A stretch of 64,000 nt of DNA from Streptomyces sp. NRRL S-87 (GTDB lineage Bacteria > Actinomycetota > Actinomycetes > Streptomycetales > Streptomycetaceae), in NCBI RefSeq assembly GCF_000719335.1, contig NZ_JOGB01000021.1:124001-188000 (forward strand), given 5' to 3'. Shown in pieces: positions 49,441 to 57,124 of this stretch. The notes beneath the pieces were generated by a model, which was given only the letters and a program-made list of their open reading frames with translations, searched no databases and was not told the origin of the DNA. Numbering within the stretch: the stretch's first letter is position 1; each line of letters starts with the position of its first letter. Position numbers and translations under genes: made by a program.

Positions 49441-49851
49441 CAGCCGCAGCAGGGCGAACACGATCACCGCGAGGAGCACCACGCCCAGTACGCCGACGAC
49501 GAGGGCGGCGATGCCGAGCTTCTTGAAGAAGCCGCCCTTCTTGTGCTTCTTCTTGCCCTTCTTCTTGCCCTTGCGGTCCTTCAGGGCCTTGAGGTTCTTC
49601 GTGACCTTGTTCGGCTTGCGCTTGTCGGCGAGCATCGTGCCGGCCGTCGCCTGGCCGGCGGCGGGAGGGGAGGTCGCGGCGGCCGTCCCGGCCACGGATA
49701 TGGCCCCGGCCGCAGCGGCGGAGCCCGGGGCCACGGCTGCGGTCGCGGCGCGGGCGGTCGTGGGCGCCGCCTCGGCGAGCGCCGCCGGGCCCGCGAGCAG
49801 CCCCGCGAGTGCGAGGGCGGCCGCGGCCCGTACGGTCGTGCGTCTGTTCAC
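49384..49851 (-). CDS. Membrane protein with Lys-rich segment
   Basis: The 155-residue product has a signal-like N-terminus (RTTVRAAAALALAGLLAGPAALAEA), a Lys-rich stretch (RKPNKVTKNLKALKDRKGKKKGKKKHKKGG), and one clear membrane helix (IAALVVGVLGVVLLAVIVFALL) near the C-terminus. So it is probably a small membrane protein exposing a cationic segment. GTG 49851 overlaps the stop of the TetR gene (GTGA), so it is translationally coupled. The last ~14 codons (KAWGGPAAGGTSQR) lie within the dispersed repeat, which provides its stop. Function unknown. Confidence 0.8.
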   Translation of the reverse strand: MNRRTTVRAAAALALAGLLAGPAALAEAAPTTARAATAAVAPGSAAAAGAISVAGTAAATSPPAAGQATAGTMLADKRKPNKVTKNLKALKDRKGKKKGKKKHKKGGFFKKLGIAALVVGVLGVVLLAVIVFALLRLFRRRKAWGGPAAGGTSQR

Positions 49852-50471
49852 TGCGTCTCCTCGATCGGGCGGTCCCCGGGCGTGCGCCGCCCGGTGGCTT
49901 CTGAGCCGGTCCCGGGGGTCGGCCGGGTCAGTACCAGCAGGGCGTCCACGAGGTCCTCCGCCGGGGCGCCGGTGGCCAGCCGCCGCAGCTGCTGGCCGAA
50001 GACCAGCGCGACCGCGGCCCCGGCCAGCCGCTCGGGGTCCGGTACGCCGAGGTGGGCCAGGATGCGCGCCGCCAGCAGGTCGTAAGCCGCGAAGCAGTCG
50101 GCCGCCGCGGCGCGCAGCCGCTCGTCGCGGCCGGCCTGGACGTACAGCTCGAACGGGGCGATGTGCCGGCTGTCGAAGCCGTCGACCCCCGCGACCTGGG
50201 CCACGACCTCGGCCGCCTGCCGGATGTCGAAGCGGTCGTCGGAGCACTCGTCGGCCAGGGCCGTGAAGTGGCGGGTCTCCTCGGCCACGAAGTGCAGCAG
50301 GCTCTCGCGCAGAAGTTCGTGCTGGGTGGCGAAGTGGTAGGTGACGGAGCCCAGCGAGACCCCGGCCTCCTTGGCGATGCGCCGGTTGGTCAAAGCGGCG
50401 ATCCCGTCCTGCCCGATGATCCGCAGTACGGCGTCGATGATGTTCTGGCGGGTGTCGGCGGCAGGGGACAT
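49848..50471 (-). CDS. TetR-family transcriptional regulator
   Basis: The 207-residue product has an N-terminal TetR HTH (residues ~8-55; IIDAVLRIIGQDGIAALTNRRIAKEAGVSLGSVTYHF) and a helical ligand domain. It is divergent from the SDR gene; the perfect 18-bp palindrome at 50595-50612 in the shared 172-bp region is its likely operator, and a near-identical copy lies upstream of the PHP gene. ATG 50471 is used. It is coupled to the downstream membrane protein. Confidence 0.93.
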   Translation of the reverse strand: MSPAADTRQNIIDAVLRIIGQDGIAALTNRRIAKEAGVSLGSVTYHFATQHELLRESLLHFVAEETRHFTALADECSDDRFDIRQAAEVVAQVAGVDGFDSRHIAPFELYVQAGRDERLRAAAADCFAAYDLLAARILAHLGVPDPERLAGAAVALVFGQQLRRLATGAPAEDLVDALLVLTRPTPGTGSEATGRRTPGDRPIEETQ

Positions 50472-50568
50472 GGCGGCATTCTGCCCGATCACGCCCGGGA
50501 CCTGTGCCGCCCGTACCCCGGCCACCTGCCGGCCCGCCGGCCGCGCGTCCCGACCTCCTTGCGGGACC

Positions 50569-50612
50569 TGGACAGGGCCCGCTCCCCTCCCTACTGTTCG
50601 TTCGAACGAACA
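50569..50612 (+). promoter_or_regulatory. SDR promoter with TetR operator
   Basis: TGGACA (50569-50574), a 17-bp spacer and TACTGT (50592-50597) form a good promoter for the SDR gene. The perfect palindrome TGTTCGTTCGAACGAACA (50595-50612) overlaps its -10 box and start region, so a bound repressor would block it. Confidence 0.75.
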
Positions 50613-50643
50613 GCGCATCGGCAGTCGGGAGTCGGGAATCGCC

Positions 50644-51438
50644 ATGGACGTATCCGGATCGAACGTTCTGCTCACCGGGGCCACCGGGGGCATCGGTGCG
50701 GCCCTGGCCGCGGGCCTGGCCTCGAACGGGGCCCGCCTCACGGTCACCGGCCGTCGCGCGGACGCGCTGAAGGCCGCCGCCGACGCCCACGGCGCCCGGG
50801 CGGTGGTCGCCGACCTCGCCGTCCGCGCGGACGTCGCCCGCCTCGCCGAGACCTGCGCCGACACGGACGTCCTGGTCGCGAACGCCGCCCTGCCGGCCAG
50901 CGGCGACCTGCTCGACTACACCGAGGACCAGCTCGACCGCGCCCTCGACGTCAACCTGCGCGCCCCCGTCCTGCTGACCCGGCTGCTCCTCCCGCACATG
51001 GTGGCGCGCGGCCGGGGCCACGTCGTGCTGGTCGGCTCGATCTCCGGCAAGGCGGCGAGCCGGTCCACGTCCCTGTACAACGCGACCAAGTTCGGGCTGC
51101 GCGGCTTCGCCCTCGCTCTCCGCCAGGACCTCATGGGTACCGGGGTGGGGGTGTCCCTCGTCCAGCCGGGATTCGTCCGCGACGCCGGGATGTTCGCCGA
51201 CACCGGCGCGGCGACCCCGAACGGCATCCGGACCGTCGCCCCCGGCCAGGTCGCCGCAGCCGTCGTGCGGGCCGTCCGGCGCGACCTGTGCGAGGTCAAC
51301 GTGGCCCCGCTGGAACTCCGGCTGCTCAGTGCGGTGGCCGGCCAGTTCCCCCGGTTCGCGGAGCGGGTCCAGGCCCGGTCGGGCGGCGTCGACGGCCTCG
51401 TCCGCCAGATCGTCGACGCCCAGCGGTCCCGGCGTTAG
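50644..51438 (+). CDS. Short-chain dehydrogenase/reductase
   Basis: The 264-residue product has a classical SDR Rossmann start (LLTGATGGIGAALA, TGxxxGIG), an NAALP-type NAG motif (VANAALP), a catalytic Ser-Tyr-Lys set (GSISGKAAS...LYNATKFGLRG; YNATK in place of YxxxK) and a C-terminal FVRDAGMF region. It reduces or oxidises an unknown carbonyl/alcohol. Under TetR control. A 32-bp leader precedes ATG 50644; no strong SD is seen. Confidence 0.92.
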   Translation: MDVSGSNVLLTGATGGIGAALAAGLASNGARLTVTGRRADALKAAADAHGARAVVADLAVRADVARLAETCADTDVLVANAALPASGDLLDYTEDQLDRALDVNLRAPVLLTRLLLPHMVARGRGHVVLVGSISGKAASRSTSLYNATKFGLRGFALALRQDLMGTGVGVSLVQPGFVRDAGMFADTGAATPNGIRTVAPGQVAAAVVRAVRRDLCEVNVAPLELRLLSAVAGQFPRFAERVQARSGGVDGLVRQIVDAQRSRR

Positions 51439-51555
51439 GGGGAGCCGGCGGCGGCCCTCACCGGTGTTCCGTCGGCCCCGGGCGTCCGGATGCTAATTTT
51501 CGGCGGGTGGCCAGAAACCCGCCGGGGGCCCGCGCCCCGGCCGGTCGGTGGACGG

Positions 51556-51882
51556 TCAGCGGACGGTGCCCGCCGAGCCGGTCAGCAGGTGCAGCGCCCG
51601 GTGCTCCGCACCGGCCTGTGCCGCTCCGGCGCCGAGCAGCCCCCGGTCGGCCGCCTCGCGCAGGGTCGTGCTCAGCTCGTCGCAGCGGGCACAGCCCTCC
51701 ACCCACCCCGGGACCAGGTCGAGGTGACGGTTGGCCAGGTGGCGCGCCAGCCGTGTGAGGGGGTGGGACAGCGCGCCCGGCCGGGGCGCGACCTCCGGGG
51801 TCGTTGCGGGCTGACGGGCGGTCTGGCGCAGTCGGTTGCATTCCGGACAGGCGGCCGGCACGGCTACGGGGTCGGCACTCAT
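51556..51882 (-). CDS. Small Cys-motif protein of unknown function
   Basis: The 108-residue product has two CxxC motifs (CPEC near residue 12 and CARC near residue 65), which could bind a zinc ion, and helical flanks. ATG 51882 has only a weak GGCAGGC before it. The frame has plausible codon use, and overlapping frames are worse. Not recognised; may be a zinc-ribbon-like regulator. Confidence 0.6.
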   Translation of the reverse strand: MSADPVAVPAACPECNRLRQTARQPATTPEVAPRPGALSHPLTRLARHLANRHLDLVPGWVEGCARCDELSTTLREAADRGLLGAGAAQAGAEHRALHLLTGSAGTVR

Positions 51883-51955
51883 GCCTGCCACGGTAACCCG
51901 CCACGGCTCCGGTACCGGCCCCGGCTCGGCGGCGGCCCGCCGCATTGTCGCGCCA

Positions 51956-51999
51956 TTGTCCCCCTACGACGGCTGCCCTACTGTTCGTTCGAACGACTT
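51956..51999 (+). promoter_or_regulatory. PHP gene promoter with TetR operator copy
   Basis: TTGTCC (51956-51961), a 17-bp spacer and TACTGT (51979-51984) precede TGTTCGTTCGAACGACTT (51982-51999), which matches the SDR operator at 16 of 18 bases. The arrangement of -10 and operator is identical to that at the SDR gene. Confidence 0.75.
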
Positions 52000-52077
52000 G
52001 GGGCGGATGTCACGTCGCCTGCCCGCCCCGCACCCGTACGCCTCCCATGACACGCCACGTGAACGGAGAGCCCGGCT

Positions 52078-54552
52078 GTGCTGAGCGACCACCCCCCGAC
52101 CCCCCTGTCCGCCGACCTCGGCGGCCTGCGCGCCCGCTCCGGCGTCGACCGCCGCGCCCTGCTCCGCATGAGCGCGCTGCTGGCCGCGGGCGGCGCGGCC
52201 GCCCTGGTCCCCGCGCCGATCGCCCGTGCCGCGACCAGCGGCCAGGGCACCGGCACGGTGACCACCACCTACCAGGGCCGCTCGCCCTACGGGATCGACC
52301 AGTGGGCGTCCGTCCCCTTCGACGTCCCCCCGGGCGTCCAGCGGATCACGGTCGCCTCCTCGTTCGAGGCGGCCGCCGGGATCCTGGACACCGGCATCTT
52401 CGGGCCGTCGGGATTCCGCGGCTGGTCCGGCAGCGCCCGGTCCGAGTTCACCCTCTCCGGGGCGGACGCCACCCCGGGGTACGTGCCCGGGCCCGTCGAG
52501 CCGGGCGGCTGGTCCGTCGCGCTGGGGCCGATGGTCAGCGGCGCCGGCGGCATGGCCTGGACGGTCACCGTCACCCTCCACTTCGGCGAGCCGCTGACCC
52601 GTGCCCCGTACGACGTCCTGCCCACCGCGCTGCCCGGGCGCGGCCCGGGCTGGTACCGGGGCGACCTGCACCTGCACAGCGTGCACTCCGACGGGCAGCG
52701 CACGGTGGACGAGATCGTCGTGGCCGCCCGGCAGGAAGGCCTGCACTTCCTCGCCACCTCCGACCACAACACCAGCTCGACGGGCGTGTCGTGGAGCGGC
52801 AACGTCCCGGGCGACCTGCTGGTCATCAACGCCGAGGAGGTCACCACCCGGCACGGCCACTGGCTGGCCGTGGGGATCCCGCAGGGCGAGTGGGTGGACT
52901 GGCACTACGGCCCCCGCGACGCCGGGGCGTTCGACGGCCACGTCCGGCGCGTCCACGGTCTCGGCGGGCTGGCGATCGCCGCCCACCCGCTCACCCCGGC
53001 CGCGGGCTCGTTCTGGGAGTTCGGCCTCGACCGCGTCGACGCGCTGGAGGTGTGGAACGGGCCGTGGACGCTGGACGACGCGGCCAACATCGCCGCCTGG
53101 CACGCCATGCTCTGCGTCGGCAAGCGCGTCGCCGCCGTCGGCAACAGCGACGCGCACAGCCCCTCGGACGCCGTCGGCCGCCCGCACAACGTGGTGTACG
53201 CCAGCAGCCTGTCCACCCCCGCCGTCCTGGATGCCCTGCGCACGGGGCGCTCGTACGCCGTCGAGTCCTCGGCCGTCACCCTGGACTTCACCGCCCGGGG
53301 CGGCGGCGGGGTCGCCGGGCCGGGCCAGGAGCTCCCGCTCGGGTTCTTCGACGGCGTGGACATCGAGCTCGACGTCCGGGGCGCCCCGGACACCGTCGCC
53401 ACCCTCTACACCGAGTGGGGCATCATGGCCGCCACGTGGATCGACGGCAGCGGCCGGGGCCGGCTGCGCTGGCGGGGCTGGGGCAGGGCCTCCCTGTTCG
53501 CCCGCGCCGAGGTGCGCCGGCTGAAGCCCGCTTCCACCACGCTGGACCAGCTGGTGGCGATCACCAACCCGATCTGGTTCTCCTCCCCGCAGCTGCCGCC
53601 GTACGACGTCGAGCGGCGCGCCCTGTTCCACACCGAGCGGCGGCCGGACGGGTCGTGGAGCAGCATGCGGCCGCTGCCGGGGGCCGCCGGCGCGGCCGCG
53701 TTCTCCGGGGTGCAGACGGCGGCTGCCGGCCAGGCCGACGGCTCGGTGGTGCTCCTCGGCATCGCGCCGGACAACAGCCTGTGGCTGACGGTCGTCCGGG
53801 GCGCGGGCGTACTTCAGCCCTGGCAGCGGGTCGCGGGGCCGGACGGCAAGGAGGCGTTGACGGTCCGCGAGGCGGACGTCGCGGCCTTCCCCGACGGCAC
53901 CTGCCAGATCGTGGCCACGGCGATGGACGGCACGGCGTACCACCAGCTGCGCCGGGCCGACGGCGGGCTCACGGGCTTCCGGGCGGTGCCCGGCGCCACG
54001 GCGTCGAGCCGGTGGGGTGCCACGAAGGTGGCGATCGCGGCGATGCCCGACGGGTCCGCGCAGTTGCTCAGTTACGGCACGGACGGGCTCATGTACCACT
54101 GCGTGCGCGGCCGGGACGGCTCGTGGAGCGGGTGGGGGCGGATGGGCGGCGCGAACGGGGCCGCGACGTTCTCCGGTCCCGCGCTGGCGATCACCGGGCT
54201 GCCCGACGGTTCGTCCCAGGTCCTCGCGATCGGGCTCGACGGCATGGTGTACCACCAGGTGCGCCGCCCCGACGGCTCGTGGACCGGCTTCCGGGCGCCG
54301 CGCGGGGTCACCACGCCCACCATGGGCGCCAGTGCCGTCGGCATCGCCGGGATGCCCGACGGTTCCGCCCAGGTCGTGGCGGTGGGGCTCGACGGGCGGG
54401 TCTGGCACGACATCCGGCGGGCGGACGGCTCCTGGACGCCGTTCGCGCAGGTGCCCGGCCCGAGCGGCCGGGACGCGTTCCCCGCGGGCCAGGTCCGCAT
54501 CACGGCCCTGCGGGACGGCACCGCGCACGTGTCCGCCATCAGCGCCGGCTAG
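52078..54552 (+). CDS. Tat-secreted PHP-domain phosphoesterase with beta-propeller-like repeats
   Basis: The 824-residue product starts with a Tat signal (DRRALLRMSALLAAGGAAALVPAP). The middle (~195-420) is a PHP/CehA-like metallohydrolase: GDLHLHSVHSDG, TSDHNT, IAAHPLTP and NSDAHSP give the clustered His/Asp metal ligands. The C-terminal half (~500-820) has at least five ~55-residue repeats (DGSxQVxAxGxDGxVYHxxRRxDGSW), like tectonin or sialidase-type propeller blades, for carbohydrate binding. GGAGAG is just before GTG 52078. Probably extracellular; substrate unknown. A TetR operator lies upstream. Confidence 0.9.
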   Translation: MLSDHPPTPLSADLGGLRARSGVDRRALLRMSALLAAGGAAALVPAPIARAATSGQGTGTVTTTYQGRSPYGIDQWASVPFDVPPGVQRITVASSFEAAAGILDTGIFGPSGFRGWSGSARSEFTLSGADATPGYVPGPVEPGGWSVALGPMVSGAGGMAWTVTVTLHFGEPLTRAPYDVLPTALPGRGPGWYRGDLHLHSVHSDGQRTVDEIVVAARQEGLHFLATSDHNTSSTGVSWSGNVPGDLLVINAEEVTTRHGHWLAVGIPQGEWVDWHYGPRDAGAFDGHVRRVHGLGGLAIAAHPLTPAAGSFWEFGLDRVDALEVWNGPWTLDDAANIAAWHAMLCVGKRVAAVGNSDAHSPSDAVGRPHNVVYASSLSTPAVLDALRTGRSYAVESSAVTLDFTARGGGGVAGPGQELPLGFFDGVDIELDVRGAPDTVATLYTEWGIMAATWIDGSGRGRLRWRGWGRASLFARAEVRRLKPASTTLDQLVAITNPIWFSSPQLPPYDVERRALFHTERRPDGSWSSMRPLPGAAGAAAFSGVQTAAAGQADGSVVLLGIAPDNSLWLTVVRGAGVLQPWQRVAGPDGKEALTVREADVAAFPDGTCQIVATAMDGTAYHQLRRADGGLTGFRAVPGATASSRWGATKVAIAAMPDGSAQLLSYGTDGLMYHCVRGRDGSWSGWGRMGGANGAATFSGPALAITGLPDGSSQVLAIGLDGMVYHQVRRPDGSWTGFRAPRGVTTPTMGASAVGIAGMPDGSAQVVAVGLDGRVWHDIRRADGSWTPFAQVPGPSGRDAFPAGQVRITALRDGTAHVSAISAG

Positions 54553-54580
54553 CCGGCGGGGGGACACGTGCGCGGTGGGG

Positions 54581-54614
54581 GCGACCGGCGTGGTGCGGGC
54601 ACCACGCCGGTCGC
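54581..54614. terminator. Bidirectional terminator
   Basis: Perfect 16-bp arms (54581-54596 and 54599-54614, GCGACCGGCGTGGTGC) with a two-base loop lie between the convergent PHP and CAP genes. Confidence 0.85.
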
Positions 54615-54620
54615 GCGGGC

Positions 54621-55133
54621 TCAGCGGGCCGTCGCGAAGTCCTGGGTCCAGTAGTGGCTGGCCCCGGAGACGCCGACGCCGATCTCCTTGAAGGAGCAGT
54701 TGAGGATGTTCGCCTTGTGGCCGGGGCTGTGCATCCAGGCGTTCATGACCTTGGCGGGGGTGCTGTAGCCGTAGGCGACGTTCTCGCCGTACGCGCGCCA
54801 GCGGTAGCCGACGCGGGTGATGCGCTGGCCGGGGTTGGAGCCGTCGGAGCCGGTGTGCGACATCCGGTGGTGGACGGCCTGGTCCTTGCTGTGGTTCTGG
54901 GCGGCCTTGGTCAGCTTCGCGTTGACCTTCAGCGCGCGGCAGCCGACCTTGGCGCGCTCCTTGTTGACCAGCGCCACGACCTTGGCCGTCGGGCTGGTCG
55001 AGGACGTCGCCGCGGTGACGTCCTGCGGGGTCTCCTGGGACGCCATGGCGGCCGTGGGTATGCCCACGAGGCCCAGGGTGGCGACGGCGATGGCCGCCTT
55101 GCGGTAGTGCGTCTTCCTGCGGTGCTTCTGCAT
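54621..55133 (-). CDS. CAP/SCP-domain secreted protein
   Basis: The 170-residue precursor has a signal peptide (YRKAAIAVATLGLVGIPTAAMA) and a CAP domain: VVALVNKERAKVGCRAL, NHSKDQAVHHRMSHTGSDGS, GENVAYGYSTP and AWMHSPGHKANIL. The paired His/Glu and Cys residues fit the SCP-like fold. Bacterial CAP proteins are secreted with unclear role. ATG 55133 (MQKHRR) is preferred as GAGG lies seven bases before it; 55145 would add four residues. Confidence 0.93.
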   Translation of the reverse strand: MQKHRRKTHYRKAAIAVATLGLVGIPTAAMASQETPQDVTAATSSTSPTAKVVALVNKERAKVGCRALKVNAKLTKAAQNHSKDQAVHHRMSHTGSDGSNPGQRITRVGYRWRAYGENVAYGYSTPAKVMNAWMHSPGHKANILNCSFKEIGVGVSGASHYWTQDFATAR

Positions 55134-55427
55134 GCGTGACCTCATTCGGTGTCGCGAAGCCGGCGGCGCCGGGGTCTCCGGCGCCGAGCGGGCCGCCATT
55201 CTTAGAAAGCTGGCGAGGGCATGGCAAGTCGCTCCGCTTGGGTGCGCGCCAACTCGACTGCACCGGGCTTGAAATGGGCGGGCGGTCGTGCAGGTGGACC
55301 CGCTCGTGCCGGGAGTGAGATGTCTGATGGACAATCAGAAATGCTCCTGAGCAGGGGGTTTGGTGGTCGGCCTCCCGGGTGTCGAGAGGGGCGTTCCGCC
55401 GGAGGGGGGTATGTCGATTCCCGTCAC

Positions 55428-55443
55428 ACATGTCCGGACATGT
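55428..55443. promoter_or_regulatory. Palindrome ACATGTCCGGACATGT
   Basis: A perfect 16-bp palindrome, about 230 bp upstream of the amidase and 295 bp upstream of the CAP start. No matching regulator in the window. Confidence 0.5.
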
Positions 55444-55491
55444 CGGCGCGGAGCGGTCGCCCGTGACCCTTCCGTTATCCCGTCACCGTCC

Positions 55492-55505
55492 GTGATCCAT
55501 GTCAC
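55492..55505. promoter_or_regulatory. CRP-like site GTGA-N6-TCAC
   Basis: GTGATCCATGTCAC matches the CRP/FNR consensus GTGA-N6-TCAC exactly, in a longer CCGTGA-N6-TCACGG inverted repeat, 167 bp upstream of the amidase start. Confidence 0.45.
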
Positions 55506-55671
55506 GGTCCGATCAGTAGCAAGATCACGCATGCCGGAAAGGGCGGTGACGGAACGTGAGGCGTGTGCGGGGGACCCGAGGTGCTCCGGCGGACTCCGAC
55601 CCCTCGCGTGTTACTCGGCGGTACGTAATGATGGCGGCGACCATCCCACACGGCCGGGGGCTGAGGTAGCG

Positions 55672-57105
55672 GTGACGACTTTCGACGAACGGACCACGGT
55701 GCACGCCTTCCGTGACGACGCCCTGGGGGAGCACGACGCCGTCGGTCTCGCCGCGGCGATCCGGCGGGGCGAGGTCGGCGCCGCCGAGGCCGCCCGGGAC
55801 GCCGCCGCCCGCGTACGGGAGGTCGAGTCGCGGCTCCGCGCGGTCCAGGTGTACGCCCGGGACCCGGAGCGGACCGGACTCCCCGCGCACGGGACGGGCG
55901 AGGTCGGCGCCTTCGCCGGGGTGCCGACGTTCGTGAAGGACAACACCGACTACCGCGGACTGCCCACGGGCCACGGCAGCGCGGCCTTCACCCCGCGGGC
56001 CGCCCGCCGGCACGCACCCTTCGTCCGGCAGTTCCTGAGCACCGGGGTCACCGTCCTCGGCAAGACCCGGCTGCCCGAGTTCGGGTTCAGCCCGAGCACC
56101 GAGTACGAGGGTGCCGAGCCGGTCCGCAACCCCTGGCACACCGGCTACTCGGCGGGCGGGTCCTCCGGCGGCAGCGCCGCGCTCGTCGCCGCCGGCGCCG
56201 TACCCCTCGCACACGCCAACGACGGCGGCGGCTCGATCCGGATACCGGCGGCCTGCTGCGGACTCGTCGGCCTCAAGCCCACCCGCGGCAGGGTCGTGCC
56301 CAACGCCCAGAGCCGCCAACTCCCGCTCGACATCGTCTCCGACGGCGTCGTCAGCCGCTCCGTCCGGGACTCGGCGGCCTTCCTCGCCGCCGCCGAGACG
56401 TACTGGCGCAACCCCAAGCTGCCGCCGGTCGGCCTGGCGGAGGGTCCCACCGGGCAGCGGCTGCGCATCGGGTTCCTGGTGGACTCGCCCAACGGCGTCC
56501 GCTCCGACACCGCCACCCGGGAGGCGGTCACCGGGACCGCGGCGACGCTGGAGCGGCTCGGCCACACGGTGGAGCCGGTGGAGCTGGCCGTCGACCCCAG
56601 TTTCACCGACGACTTCCTCACCTACTGGGGCCTGCTCTCCTTCCTCCTCGGCGTCACGGGCCGCACCCTCGGCGCGGACTTCGACCGGCGCCGCATGGAC
56701 GCCCTCAGCCGGGGCCTGCGCCAGACGTACCTCGACGACTGGCGGCGGACCCCCGGGGTGCTGCGGAGGCTGAAGCGCACGCGGGAGGCGTACGCGGCGT
56801 CGTTCCGCGGACTCGACCTCGTGCTCTCGCCCGTGCTCGCCCACACCACGCCGCCGATCGGCCACCTCAGCCCGACCGTTCCCTACCGGGCCCTGATCGA
56901 GCGGATCCTCGCGTACGTGGCGTTCACGCCGGTCAACAACGTCGTCGGCACGCCGTCGATCTCGGTGCCCGCGGCGCACGCGACGACCGACGGCCTCCCC
57001 GTCGGCGTGATGTTCTCCGGCCGCCCGGGCGGGGAGCGGAAGCTGCTGGAGGTGGCGTTCCAGCTGGAGGCCGACCGCCCCTTCCGCCGCATCCAGGACG
57101 CCTGA
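55672..57105 (+). CDS. Amidase (amidase-signature family)
   Basis: The 477-residue product has the amidase signature: catalytic Lys in VPTFVKDNTDYRG, Gly/Ser-rich GYSAGGSSGGSAALVAAG (cis-Ser and nucleophile) and DGGGSIRIPAACCGLVGLKPTRG. It has no signal peptide. The family hydrolyses a range of amides, and some members are GatA-like; without gatB/gatC neighbours a catabolic amidase is more likely. GTG 55672 has GAGG five bases upstream. It nearly abuts the convergent agmatine-deiminase-like gene. Confidence 0.92.
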   Translation: MTTFDERTTVHAFRDDALGEHDAVGLAAAIRRGEVGAAEAARDAAARVREVESRLRAVQVYARDPERTGLPAHGTGEVGAFAGVPTFVKDNTDYRGLPTGHGSAAFTPRAARRHAPFVRQFLSTGVTVLGKTRLPEFGFSPSTEYEGAEPVRNPWHTGYSAGGSSGGSAALVAAGAVPLAHANDGGGSIRIPAACCGLVGLKPTRGRVVPNAQSRQLPLDIVSDGVVSRSVRDSAAFLAAAETYWRNPKLPPVGLAEGPTGQRLRIGFLVDSPNGVRSDTATREAVTGTAATLERLGHTVEPVELAVDPSFTDDFLTYWGLLSFLLGVTGRTLGADFDRRRMDALSRGLRQTYLDDWRRTPGVLRRLKRTREAYAASFRGLDLVLSPVLAHTTPPIGHLSPTVPYRALIERILAYVAFTPVNNVVGTPSISVPAAHATTDGLPVGVMFSGRPGGERKLLEVAFQLEADRPFRRIQDA

Positions 57106-57124
57106 ACGGGACTCGGGGCTGCCG

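Larger units (their letters stand above)
55134..55671. other. 538-bp divergent intergenic region with operators
   Basis: No gene with a ribosome-binding site was found. It contains a CRP-like site and the palindrome listed below, plus GTGAC-N14-GTCAC around 55462-55486. It is less GC-rich near 55205-55320. It should contain promoters for both the CAP and amidase genes. Confidence 0.6.

Noticed and set aside
50472..50864. Longer start for the TetR gene up to 50864
   Set aside because: Would run across the divergent SDR promoter and operator; MSPAADTRQ at 50471 fits the family.
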